Assembly: GCF_900083545.1 (NCBI RefSeq)
Contig: NZ_LT559262.1
Span: 968,397-1,032,396 of the forward strand
Direction: 5' to 3'
Length of the DNA: 64,000 nt
Origin: Alistipes provencensis
GTDB taxonomy: Bacteria > Bacteroidota > Bacteroidia > Bacteroidales > Rikenellaceae
The translations under genes were made by a program, and so were the position numbers. Positions 7,946 to 16,788 of this stretch are shown piece by piece. Positions within the stretch are counted from its first letter, which is position 1. The number at the start of each line of letters is the position of its first letter. The notes beneath the pieces are model-generated. The model saw only the letters and a list, made by a program, of their open reading frames with translations, ran no database searches and was not told the origin of the DNA.

Positions 7946-10900
7946 ATGAAACAAAAACAACTTGACTTCCGCAGAGGATGGGCATTCCGGAGCTTCACCG
8001 CCCTTGTCTGCCTGTTACTGCTGGGTGTTTCCGGAGTCCGGGCCCAGAGCCAGTACGAAGTTTCGGGCGTAGTCACGGACCGCAACGCACAACCCGTCGC
8101 GGGAGCCTCCATCGTGGAGAAGGGAACCAACCGCGGAACGGTCACCTCGGCCAACGGCAGCTACACGATCCGCGTGTCGTCGGACAAGGCCGTGCTGGTC
8201 TACTCGTTCTTCGGGTGCAAGACCCAAGAGCTCGCCGTCACAGGACGCACGCAGATCAACGTCACACTGCAGGAGGATGCGATAGCCCTCGAGGAGGTCG
8301 TCGCCATCGGCTACGGCTCGATGAAGAAATCCGATCTCACGGGCGCCGTCTCGTCGATCAAATCGGAACTGCTCGAGAACAAGCCCATCGCCTCGTTCGA
8401 CAACGCCCTGCGCGGCCAGATAGCCGGTGTGCAGGTACGCCAGAACGACGGACAGCCGGGGGGGGGAGCGTCGATCCGCATCCGCGGAACGAGCTCGATC
8501 AACGGCACCAACGAGCCGCTCTATGTGATCGACGGCGTGCCCCTGATCAGCGAATCGGTGACCGAAGGACAGGGTCTGGTCATCAACCCGCTGTCGAGCC
8601 TCAGCACCAATGACATCGAGTCGATCGAAGTATTGAAGGACGCCTCGGCGACCGCCATCTACGGAGCCCGCGGCGCCAACGGCGTCATCCTCGTCACGAC
8701 GAAGAAGGGCCGCGAACAGCGCGGCGAAGTGCGCTTCACCGCCACCCTTTCACTCCAGACCCCCGAGCAGGCCTACACGATGCTCGACGGCGCACAGCTC
8801 GCACAACTGGGCAAGGAGGCTTACGAAAATGCCGGGATGTCCGTTCCGGCCTATTTTCAAGACCCCAAGTCGGTGGTAACGCGCACCAACTGGCTGGACG
8901 AAATCTTCCGCACGGCCATCACGCAGAACTATCAGGTGAATTTCGGCGGCGGATCGAAGAAGGTCACCTACAACTTCTCGGCGGGCTATTTCAATCAGGA
9001 AGGTATTCTCATCAACACCGATTTCAACCGCTACACCTTCCGCGGACAGGTGGCGGCCGAGATCAACAAATACATCAGCTTCGGCAGCACGATGGGTTAC
9101 TCGCAGGTGCAGTCCGAAGGTTACGGCAACGCCGACCAGTCGCTGAGCATGATCTCCATGGCCTACGACATGAACCCCGCGCTGCCTGTGTATGACGCCG
9201 ACGGCAACTACACCTTCCGCAATAATCTCTCCTCGTCGACGGGCGTCTACGGCGGCAACCCGGTCGCCACGGCCCGCAAAGCCGATATGCAGAACCGCCA
9301 GAACCGCTTCACGGGCAACATCTACACCGACCTGAAATTTCTTGGCGACGACCGGCTGGTATTCCGGACACAGTTCGGCGTGGACGACATCTTCAGCATG
9401 GACCGCATGTTCCTCCCCAACGACCTCGCAGTGTCGGTCGACGGCCCCGGCAAGGGGAATGTCGCCACGTTCAACACCAAGACGTGGGTTTGGGAGAACA
9501 CGCTCACCTACAAGAACACATGGGGCAAGCACAACCTCTCGGCCATGGTCGGCCAGACGGCCCAGAAATTCACGCAGACCGTCTTCCGGCTGGGCGTCAA
9601 GAACTTCGAGGACAACCGCCTCGGCTACCACGACCTGAGCGTCGGCAAGGATGTCTGGCTGAACCAGACGACCGATTCCGAGTGGGCGATGCTCTCCTAC
9701 ATCAGCCGTATCCACTACTCGTTCGACAACCGTTACCTGTTCACCTTCACCGGCCGCGTGGACGGCTCGTCGAAATTCGGCGCCAACCACAAGTACGGCT
9801 TCTTCCCCTCGGGCGCCTTCGCATGGCGCATCTCGGAGGAGAAATTCATGAAGGAGGTAAAGAGCGTCTCGAACCTCAAGCTCCGCCTGAGCTACGGTGT
9901 GGTGGGTAATGCGGGCATCTCGCCCTACCAGTCGCAGGGTACGCTGGTCTCGGTAAAACCTCCCTTCGGGGACGGCATCGCCAGCGGCGGACTGGCCCCG
10001 CTGACGCTGCCCAACGCCGATCTGGCGTGGGAGTCGACCTCGCAGTTCGACGCGGGCATCGACATCGGCCTGTTCGACAACCGGCTGAGCATCACCGCCG
10101 ACTACTATCGCAAATACACCACCGACCTGCTCTACGCCGTCGACCTGCCGATGTATTCGGGCTACATGTTCTCGATGCGCAATCTGGGCGACCTGAGCAA
10201 CCGCGGCTTCGAGTTTTCGGTGACGGGCGTTCCCGTGACCACGCGCAATTTCAACTGGACGTCGACCTTCAACATCGACACCAACGTCACCCGCATCGAA
10301 AAACTCAACATCGCCGAGGGCGAATCGGCCGGCACGGGCGTGACCCGCATGGTGGTCGGCGACAAGCTGAACAACATCTGGGGCTACAAGACCAACGGCA
10401 TCGCCCAGCTAGACGAGGACCTGACACAGGTGGCCCAGCTACCCAACCGTCCGATGGTGGCCGGCGAGCAGAAATACCAAGACATCAAAAAGGACGGCAT
10501 CATCGACCTGAACGATGAGGTCATTCTGGGCAACCTCGCGCCGAAATTCTCGTTCGGATTCAACAACAGCTTCGTGTACAAGAACTTCAACCTCAACCTC
10601 TTCCTCGAAGGCACCTACGGCAACGACGTGATCAACTACACGCGCAAGGAGCTGGAGTCGATGGACGGCTCGTACAACAACATCACCACGGTACTCGACC
10701 GCTGGACGCCGGAAAACCCCAACGGGAAACTGCCCCGCGCCGACGCCGTGTCCAATTCGTCGGGCTTCTCCGACCGCTGGGTCGAGGACGGCAGCTACCT
10801 GCGCATCCGCGACCTGACGATCGGTTACACAATCCCCCGCAAGGCCCTGCGCGGCATCGCCAGCATCAACGTGTTCGTGTCGTTCGAGAACCTCTACACC

Positions 10901-11005
10901 TTCACCAAATACTCGGGCAACGACCCCTCGATCGGCGGCGGCATCGACCAGAACCTCTATCCCACGTCGCGGAAATATTCGCTGGGCGTCTCGATGACTT
11001 TCTAA
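7946..11005 (+). CDS. SusC-like TonB-dependent outer-membrane receptor
   Basis: A 1019-residue protein: signal peptide (to about residue 32, GVRAQS), a carboxypeptidase-D-regulatory-like domain (about 36-115, starting YEVSGVVTDRNAQP), a short EEVVAIGYGSMKK stretch leading into the plug domain (about 115-260, with IRIRGTSSINGTNEPLYVIDG), then the 22-strand barrel ending SLGVSMTF. It imports oligosaccharides bound by the SusD encoded next. There is no STN/anti-sigma interaction domain at the front, so control is probably by the nearby GntR protein rather than an ECF sigma factor. Its start lies 39 bases after the kinase stop, in the same operon. A run of nine G occurs in the plug coding region (8458-8466). 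Confidence 0.95.
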   Translation: MKQKQLDFRRGWAFRSFTALVCLLLLGVSGVRAQSQYEVSGVVTDRNAQPVAGASIVEKGTNRGTVTSANGSYTIRVSSDKAVLVYSFFGCKTQELAVTGRTQINVTLQEDAIALEEVVAIGYGSMKKSDLTGAVSSIKSELLENKPIASFDNALRGQIAGVQVRQNDGQPGGGASIRIRGTSSINGTNEPLYVIDGVPLISESVTEGQGLVINPLSSLSTNDIESIEVLKDASATAIYGARGANGVILVTTKKGREQRGEVRFTATLSLQTPEQAYTMLDGAQLAQLGKEAYENAGMSVPAYFQDPKSVVTRTNWLDEIFRTAITQNYQVNFGGGSKKVTYNFSAGYFNQEGILINTDFNRYTFRGQVAAEINKYISFGSTMGYSQVQSEGYGNADQSLSMISMAYDMNPALPVYDADGNYTFRNNLSSSTGVYGGNPVATARKADMQNRQNRFTGNIYTDLKFLGDDRLVFRTQFGVDDIFSMDRMFLPNDLAVSVDGPGKGNVATFNTKTWVWENTLTYKNTWGKHNLSAMVGQTAQKFTQTVFRLGVKNFEDNRLGYHDLSVGKDVWLNQTTDSEWAMLSYISRIHYSFDNRYLFTFTGRVDGSSKFGANHKYGFFPSGAFAWRISEEKFMKEVKSVSNLKLRLSYGVVGNAGISPYQSQGTLVSVKPPFGDGIASGGLAPLTLPNADLAWESTSQFDAGIDIGLFDNRLSITADYYRKYTTDLLYAVDLPMYSGYMFSMRNLGDLSNRGFEFSVTGVPVTTRNFNWTSTFNIDTNVTRIEKLNIAEGESAGTGVTRMVVGDKLNNIWGYKTNGIAQLDEDLTQVAQLPNRPMVAGEQKYQDIKKDGIIDLNDEVILGNLAPKFSFGFNNSFVYKNFNLNLFLEGTYGNDVINYTRKELESMDGSYNNITTVLDRWTPENPNGKLPRADAVSNSSGFSDRWVEDGSYLRIRDLTIGYTIPRKALRGIASINVFVSFENLYTFTKYSGNDPSIGGGIDQNLYPTSRKYSLGVSMTF
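8458..8466 (+). repeat. Poly-G tract (nine G) inside SusC plug coding region
   Basis: Nine consecutive G encode Pro-Gly-Gly-Gly in the plug domain. The gene is in frame as read here. A slip of one base would truncate the protein near residue 172. Runs of this length can be unstable, but no length variation can be seen in one sequence. Confidence 0.6.
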
Positions 11006-11019
11006 GCTACTGACCAATA

Positions 11020-12573
11020 ATGATTACGAAGATGAAAAACAGATTCATACATACGATTTTGGGCCTGTCGCTGGGACTTGCATCCTGCAGCGGGTTTCTG
11101 GACGAAGTGCCCCTGTCGAACGTGACGGACAAGAATTACTACACCACCGAATCGGACGCCGAGGGCGCCGTCAACGCCATCTACGAAACGGTGGGCATCG
11201 GTTCGGTCAGCCAGTGGCAGGGCACGGGCAATGCGAACACCCCCTACGGAGGCGTTTTCTACAACGACTTCTGGCTGTCGCAGGACCTCTTCTCGGACAA
11301 CGCCCTTCACGACAACTGGCTCTATGCCAACTTCGACAACTTCAGCCTTCCGGAGACCGACGGCAAGGTCAAGACCCTGTGGTATTCCTTCTACCGGGCC
11401 ATCAACACCGCCAACATCGCCATCGACCGGATTCCGGCCATCGACATGGACCCCGACAAACGCGACCACCTTGTGGGTGAAGCCCGCTTCTGGCGCGGCC
11501 TGCTCTATGCCGAGATGGTCAAGATGTGGGGCGACATGCCGCTGCGGCTGAAACCCAGCGAATCGGTCGACGAGCTGTTCGGCGTGGAACGCACAGACCA
11601 GATCACGGTGCTCGGCACGGCAATCGAGGACCTGCAGTTCGCCATAGACAATCTGATGGACAACTACCGGTCCGGCTACGGACGCGCCGACGTGCTGATG
11701 GCCAACGCCGTGATGGCGAAGGTGTACCTGATCAAGGCCGCCCGGACACACGACGCCGCCGACTACCAGAACGCCGCCGACTACGCCTACGAAGTAATCA
11801 AAACCGGGAAATACGACCTCTTCCCCAGCTTTGCCGACAACTTCGTCATCAGCAAGAAGCACGGTATCGAATCGGTCGTGTCGATCAACTACGGCGGCGA
11901 CGACCTCTGGAAATCGCAGTTCAACGTCTCGCTGCTGCCCGCGGAGATTCGCCAGAACAGCCCCGGCGGCAGCGAAGGCCCCTCGAACGCCAACTCGTGG
12001 ATCGTTCCGACGGAGAATCTCTACAAATCGTTCGCCGACGGCGACACGCGGCGCGACGTGACGATCATGAAGGATTTCACCTACAGCGACGGATCGACCC
12101 TCGTCTTCTCGGAAAGCGCCAAGTATCCCTATTATTTCTGCAAGTTCTGGGACCGCGAGGCGGAGCCCAACGGCCAGAACTCGAACCAGAACTACCCCTA
12201 TATGCGTTATTCGGAGCTGCTGCTGATCTATGCCGAGGCGCTGAACGAGGTGCACGACGGTCCCACGACCGAGGCTTACGACGCCATCAACAAGGTGCGT
12301 GACCGCGCCTTCCAAGACAACGGATCGGGCGACCACGACCTGAAAAACCTCGACTTCGTCGGATTCCGCAAGGCGGTACTCGACGAACGCCGCTGGGAAC
12401 TCACGCTCGAAGGTTCGCGCTGGTTCGACCTCGTGCGTCTCTCGACGGATTTCGCCGGCGAGGTGAAGCGCGCCAAGCCCGCCGCCTACGTTGCCGACAA
12501 GCACAAACTCTACCCGATTCCGCAGTACGAGCGGCTGCTGAACAAGAAAATCACGCAGAATGACGGTTATTAA
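11020..12573 (+). CDS. SusD/RagB-family glycan-binding lipoprotein
   Basis: A 517-residue lipoprotein (GLASCSGFLDEVP around the lipid Cys) of the RagB/SusD type: N-terminal NYYTTESDAEGAVNAIY segment, TPR helices with LVGEARFWRGLLYAEMVKMWGDMPL, and the conserved end DERRWELTLEGSRWFDLVRL followed by LYPIPQYERLLN. It starts 14 bases after the SusC stop; a second ATG at 11032 (MKNRF) would give a more usual lipoprotein signal and may be the true start. The protein should sit on the cell surface and bind the glycan that GH92 and other enzymes of this operon process. Confidence 0.95.
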   Translation: MITKMKNRFIHTILGLSLGLASCSGFLDEVPLSNVTDKNYYTTESDAEGAVNAIYETVGIGSVSQWQGTGNANTPYGGVFYNDFWLSQDLFSDNALHDNWLYANFDNFSLPETDGKVKTLWYSFYRAINTANIAIDRIPAIDMDPDKRDHLVGEARFWRGLLYAEMVKMWGDMPLRLKPSESVDELFGVERTDQITVLGTAIEDLQFAIDNLMDNYRSGYGRADVLMANAVMAKVYLIKAARTHDAADYQNAADYAYEVIKTGKYDLFPSFADNFVISKKHGIESVVSINYGGDDLWKSQFNVSLLPAEIRQNSPGGSEGPSNANSWIVPTENLYKSFADGDTRRDVTIMKDFTYSDGSTLVFSESAKYPYYFCKFWDREAEPNGQNSNQNYPYMRYSELLLIYAEALNEVHDGPTTEAYDAINKVRDRAFQDNGSGDHDLKNLDFVGFRKAVLDERRWELTLEGSRWFDLVRLSTDFAGEVKRAKPAAYVADKHKLYPIPQYERLLNKKITQNDGY

Positions 12574-12591
12574 CGGAACAACTCGAAACCA

Positions 12592-15312
12592 ATGAAAACG
12601 ATAATCAGCATACTGGCCCTCGCAGCACTCTTTCCCCTGACGGGCCGGGCTGCGCAGAACAACATCGCTCCGCAGGCGCACGCGACCGTTTCCGACGCTC
12701 TGAGCGAACAATACGGCGCGCAGGGGCTCAACGACGGGGTGATCCGCTACGACGGGCGTGGCGAATGGGCCTGCCAAGGAGCCGTGGCCTCGTGGGGCGT
12801 GATGCACATGCCGTGGGCCCAACTGGAATGGGACGAGGAGGTGACGATCGAGCGCGTGGTGCTCTACGACCGCGTATCGCCCGAGGAGCACCTCGCCGGA
12901 GGCACGCTCCGCTTCAGCGACGGCTCGGAGGTCAGCGTGACGGGGATTCCCAACGACGGAGGCCCCCGAAGCGTGACGTTCACACCCCGAAAAGTGAAAT
13001 GGATGCGTTTCGAGGCGACCGACGGCGCGGGCAGGAACATCGGTCTTTCGGAGATCGAGGTCTTCCCGGCCCGGGACGAACGGACTCCGTATGTGGAGTG
13101 GGTCGACCCTTGGATCGAGACCACACGCGGACGCTGGTTCTTCTGCACCCCCGCGGCACGCCCGATGGGCATGGTGGCGGCGCACGCCTTCACCCGCAAC
13201 AAGAATCAGGGCGGCGGCGGTTACAACTACAACTTCCCCGACATCCTCGGATTCACGCAGGTCAACGACTGGATGATCGCCGGACCCAACATCATGCCCG
13301 CCGCGGGCGACGTAGACCCGATGCAGGGCATGTCCGGATGGAAATCGCCTTTCAAACATGAGAGCGAGATCATCCAGCCGGGTTACCACCGCCTTTACCT
13401 CGACCGTTACAACGCATGGGTCGAATACACGGCGACGGACCGCGCGGCGCTCTACCGTGTGAACTACACGAAAGGCGAGCAGGGCAAACTGCTCGTGGAC
13501 GTGGGCAGCACGCTGGGCAACTGTTCGATGAACCGGGCCACGCTCTACCGCATGAGCGACACGGTGATCCTCGGTGAACTGATGACGACGGACCGCTTCT
13601 GGGGCGGACCGGACAGCATCGCGCTTTACTTCGTACTGGAGTGCAACCGGCCCTTCACGAGCGCCGACGGCTGGAACGAGAAGGGCGTAATGCCCTGCGC
13701 GGAAGCCATCGCAGGCGATCAGGCGGGCATGGTGCTCAACTTCGACCTGAAGGAGTCGGGCGAGGTGCTCTTCAAGATCGGCATGTCGTACACGAGTCTG
13801 GAAAACGCCGTGGGCAACCTGAAGGCGGAACTCAACGGATGGGATTTCGACGCCGTACGCGGCGAGACGCAGGCCATCTGGAACGAGATGCTGGGCCGCA
13901 TGGCCGTCGAAGGGGGCAGCGAGGCGCAGCGGATCAAGTTCTACACCGATCTGTGGCATGTGCTGCTGGGGCGTCACAAGATCAGCGACGTAAACGGCTG
14001 GTATCCCGACTACACGGGCGGAAAATATGTGGACAAGCGGACATCCGACCCGATGAGACTGCGCCGCGTGGAGCTCGATGCGAACGGCGCGCCGAAATTC
14101 AACATGTACGGCTTCGACGGCATCTGGCTCACGCAGTGGAACCTCAACATCCTCTGGGGGCTGGCATGGCCCGAGATCATGGACGACTTCACGGCCTGTC
14201 TGGTGCAGTATGCCGACAACGGCGGCCTGCTGCCGCGCGGCGCCTGCGCGGGAGGCTACTCGTTCATCATGACGGGCTGTCCGGCGAGCAGCATGCTGGT
14301 AAGCGCCTACATGAAAGGCATCATGAAGAAGACCGACCCGCTGCACGCCTACGAGATCATCAAACGCAACCACCTGCCGGGAGGCATGATGAGCTACGAG
14401 AACGCTGACGACCTGAAATTCTACATCCGCAACGGCTGGTGCCCCGGCAACGCGGGCAAGACGCTCGAATGGGCGTTTCAGGACTGGGGTCTGAGCCGCA
14501 TGGCGGCGCGCTTGGGCAAGAAGGCCGACGCCCGGGAGTTCGAACGCCGCGCCCACGGATGGACACCGCTGTTCAACGCCGAACAGGGGCTGATCCTCCC
14601 CAAAAAGCAGAACGGCGAATGGCTCCACCTCGATCCGCTGGACGGCCGGGGCTGGGTCGAGGCCAATGGCTGGCAGGGCACATGGTCGGTATCGCACGAC
14701 CTGCCGAAACTCGTCGAACTGATGGGCGGAGGCGACGCCTTCTGCGACAAGCTCAACTACGCCTTCGAACAGGCCCGGGAACTCGATTTCGTCTACGCCT
14801 ACAGCGGCGGCTATGTGAGCTACGCCAACCAGCCCGGCTGTTCGAACGCCCACCTGTTCACCTACGGCGGCAAGCCGTGGCTCACGCAGTACTGGGTGCG
14901 CCAAGTCAAGGAACGCGCCTACGGCGGCATCACCCCCGACAAGGGTTACGGCGGCCACGACGAGGACCAAGGTCAGATGGGCGGCGTGAGCGCGCTCATG
15001 GGCATCGGTCTGTTCAGCGTCACGGGAACCGAATCCGACGTGCCCTATTACGACATCACCTCGCCGATCTTCGACCGGGTGACCATCCGGCTCAACCCCG
15101 ACTACTACCCCGGGGGCGAGTTCGTCATCACGACGCACGACAATTCGGCCGACAACTGCTACATCCGCCGCGCCGAGCTCAACGGCCGGCCGTGGGACTA
15201 CGCCCAGTTCGACCACGAACAGTTCGTCCGCGGCGGCAAACTCGAGCTGTGGCTCGGAGACCGGCCCGCCAAGGAGTGGGGCAAACTCAAATACCTGAAT
15301 CCGAAACAATAA
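12592..15312 (+). CDS. GH92 exo-alpha-mannosidase with N-terminal discoidin-like domain
   Basis: A 906-residue exported protein (signal peptide to about residue 20, GRAAQN). Residues about 22-160 look like an F5/8 (discoidin) sugar-binding domain ending IGLSEIEVFPA. The GH92 part follows: VDPWIETTRGRWFF, GGGGYNYNFPDILGFTQVND, FYTDLWHVLLGRHKISDVNG, and the E690 acid in VEANGWQGTWSVSHD. The Ca-dependent base region is present as GGHDEDQGQMGG (D790, E791, D792). GH92 enzymes remove non-reducing alpha-mannose in a Ca-dependent inverting reaction. The usual continuation SAWYVFSALG is here GGVSALMGIGLFSV, so the branch is divergent and the linkage preference is uncertain. The operon's mannose kinase and isomerase fit its product. 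Confidence 0.9.
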   Translation: MKTIISILALAALFPLTGRAAQNNIAPQAHATVSDALSEQYGAQGLNDGVIRYDGRGEWACQGAVASWGVMHMPWAQLEWDEEVTIERVVLYDRVSPEEHLAGGTLRFSDGSEVSVTGIPNDGGPRSVTFTPRKVKWMRFEATDGAGRNIGLSEIEVFPARDERTPYVEWVDPWIETTRGRWFFCTPAARPMGMVAAHAFTRNKNQGGGGYNYNFPDILGFTQVNDWMIAGPNIMPAAGDVDPMQGMSGWKSPFKHESEIIQPGYHRLYLDRYNAWVEYTATDRAALYRVNYTKGEQGKLLVDVGSTLGNCSMNRATLYRMSDTVILGELMTTDRFWGGPDSIALYFVLECNRPFTSADGWNEKGVMPCAEAIAGDQAGMVLNFDLKESGEVLFKIGMSYTSLENAVGNLKAELNGWDFDAVRGETQAIWNEMLGRMAVEGGSEAQRIKFYTDLWHVLLGRHKISDVNGWYPDYTGGKYVDKRTSDPMRLRRVELDANGAPKFNMYGFDGIWLTQWNLNILWGLAWPEIMDDFTACLVQYADNGGLLPRGACAGGYSFIMTGCPASSMLVSAYMKGIMKKTDPLHAYEIIKRNHLPGGMMSYENADDLKFYIRNGWCPGNAGKTLEWAFQDWGLSRMAARLGKKADAREFERRAHGWTPLFNAEQGLILPKKQNGEWLHLDPLDGRGWVEANGWQGTWSVSHDLPKLVELMGGGDAFCDKLNYAFEQARELDFVYAYSGGYVSYANQPGCSNAHLFTYGGKPWLTQYWVRQVKERAYGGITPDKGYGGHDEDQGQMGGVSALMGIGLFSVTGTESDVPYYDITSPIFDRVTIRLNPDYYPGGEFVITTHDNSADNCYIRRAELNGRPWDYAQFDHEQFVRGGKLELWLGDRPAKEWGKLKYLNPKQ

Positions 15313-15333
15313 CAACATCCAAAAACTACCGAC

Positions 15334-15798
15334 ATGAAAACACCGCATGTTTTCCTGATAACCGCGCTGAGCCTCCTCGCGGCAAGTTGCACCAACGAGC
15401 TGGAGAGCGGCAAGGACTACCCCGCACTGGCCATGGGCAACGAGACGCTGGTATTCAAAATCGACAAGGTGATGCAGAACGACACCGACGTAAAGCCTTA
15501 CTTCACCTTCTTCGACGGCGTGGAGCTGACGCTGAGCTACAAGGACGGAGAGCCCTCGCTGCTGACCTTCACGCAGACCGGAGCGCCGTTCCGCGTAACC
15601 ACGAAAGATTATGTGGACGTGGAGTGGGAGATCTACACCGGTAAAAGCCCCTATGAGATTCGTGAGAAAGGGACCGGCGAGGTGATCTGCTACATGACGC
15701 GCGACCGTCTGGTGACCTTCCCGTTCAAGCTGGGAGCGCCTTCGAACCAATACGAGTATCAGCTCCTGCCCGTTCAGGACGAGAGCGAAAACCAATAA
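15334..15798 (+). CDS. Small surface lipoprotein, unrecognised family
   Basis: A 154-residue protein with a lipoprotein signal (LSLLAASCTNELESG, lipid Cys near residue 20). The mature part is predicted to be mostly beta strand, with alternating hydrophobic residues (ETLVFKIDKVM, YFTFFDGVELTLSY, DVEWEIYTG, ERLVTFPF-like end), and shows no catalytic motif. The position after SusC, SusD and GH92 and before another beta-rich lipoprotein suggests a surface glycan-binding or accessory protein of the SusE/F kind. I do not recognise the family, so the role rests on context only. Confidence 0.7.
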   Translation: MKTPHVFLITALSLLAASCTNELESGKDYPALAMGNETLVFKIDKVMQNDTDVKPYFTFFDGVELTLSYKDGEPSLLTFTQTGAPFRVTTKDYVDVEWEIYTGKSPYEIREKGTGEVICYMTRDRLVTFPFKLGAPSNQYEYQLLPVQDESENQ

Positions 15799-15809
15799 AC
15801 GAACCGAAG

Positions 15810-16778
15810 ATGAAACGCTATTACAGATACCTGACCATCGCCGCACTGGCGGCCATCGTCGCGGGATGCATGGAATTCCTCAGCATCAACCATCCCGAAA
15901 CGGCCCCCGTAAACACCGGCGTCGACGCCACGTTCGACGTCAAGATCAAGATCGCTGAGAACATCGGCAGCCGCACGACTCCCGTGGTCGCCATATTGGC
16001 CCCCGCGGCGTGGAAAATGGCCGAAAACGCCGTCATCACCTACACGACCAGCGACGGCAGCGGAACGATGGAGATGCGCCTGACGACGGGTGCCGACAAG
16101 GAACCCAAAACCGGCGGTACATGGTCCGCGGCGCTGAAATCGCGCATCGGGCTAAAAGGCAACTACGAACCCGTGGAGTGGGTGGCCTTCATCGCCACGA
16201 CCAATCATAACTGGGTCGACAACGACGAGTTCACGGGAACGATCACCGTCCGTTTCACCACGGGAAGCGAGAACCTCAAGACCAACCTCGCCTATTTCAT
16301 CGGCAACACGCAGGACGGCGTGCACGACGACGCGCAGTACTACCTGCTCCACGAACAGCCGTTCGAAACCACGGGAGGCAGCAACGCCACGATCGACTAC
16401 ACGCTGCCCAAGATGTGCTCCATTTCACCGGAGGCCTTCACATGGGAGGATATCGTGTCGATCAAATACGACGCCACGATTCAGGTCGACGGGGTCGATT
16501 CGCCCCTGAAAGGCGCCGACAAGGTTTACCTGATGGCCCGTGCCTCCTACAACGGCGGGACGCAGGAAGCCGTCGTCGACGAAGTGAGCGCCAAAACGCT
16601 GATGACCAAGAACGGGAAGGACAAGTGGATGCTCTACCTCTATCCGCACGAGTTCTTCGGCGTTCCGGCGGGCGTGAAGATCGACAAGGTCAGCTTCTAC
16701 ATGGTCAATGCCGACAAGAGCATCGAGGTGAAGATGCCCGACGGCGAGGAGTTCTCGTTTGCCGAGAACGACAAATAG
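15810..16778 (+). CDS. Lipoprotein resembling the DUF4961 family
   Basis: A 322-residue lipoprotein (ALAAIVAGCMEFLSI, lipid Cys near residue 20). The first half resembles what I know of DUF4961: an early short beta domain after the Cys (ATFDVKIKIAEN), then VAILAPAAWKMAENAVITYTT, a GTWSAALKSRIGLKGNYEPVEWVAF-type block beginning near residue 107, and a TGTITVRFTTG strand. The second half (about 205-322) reads like one or two Ig-like beta sandwiches, with a starch-module-like WMLYLYPHEFFGVP segment. It follows the 154-residue lipoprotein by 11 bases. Such proteins travel with SusC/SusD pairs and probably bind glycan at the surface; no enzyme motif is seen. Family assignment is from memory and moderate. 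Confidence 0.6.
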   Translation: MKRYYRYLTIAALAAIVAGCMEFLSINHPETAPVNTGVDATFDVKIKIAENIGSRTTPVVAILAPAAWKMAENAVITYTTSDGSGTMEMRLTTGADKEPKTGGTWSAALKSRIGLKGNYEPVEWVAFIATTNHNWVDNDEFTGTITVRFTTGSENLKTNLAYFIGNTQDGVHDDAQYYLLHEQPFETTGGSNATIDYTLPKMCSISPEAFTWEDIVSIKYDATIQVDGVDSPLKGADKVYLMARASYNGGTQEAVVDEVSAKTLMTKNGKDKWMLYLYPHEFFGVPAGVKIDKVSFYMVNADKSIEVKMPDGEEFSFAENDK

Positions 16779-16788
16779 TCCGGCAGCC

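Noticed and set aside
11002..15846. Very long open frame on the minus strand (about 1600 codons) opposite SusD, GH92 and the small lipoprotein.
   Set aside because: It is antisense to clear genes on the plus strand; its predicted protein is rich in His, Val, Arg and Asp with no domain, an effect of GC-biased codons in the real genes.
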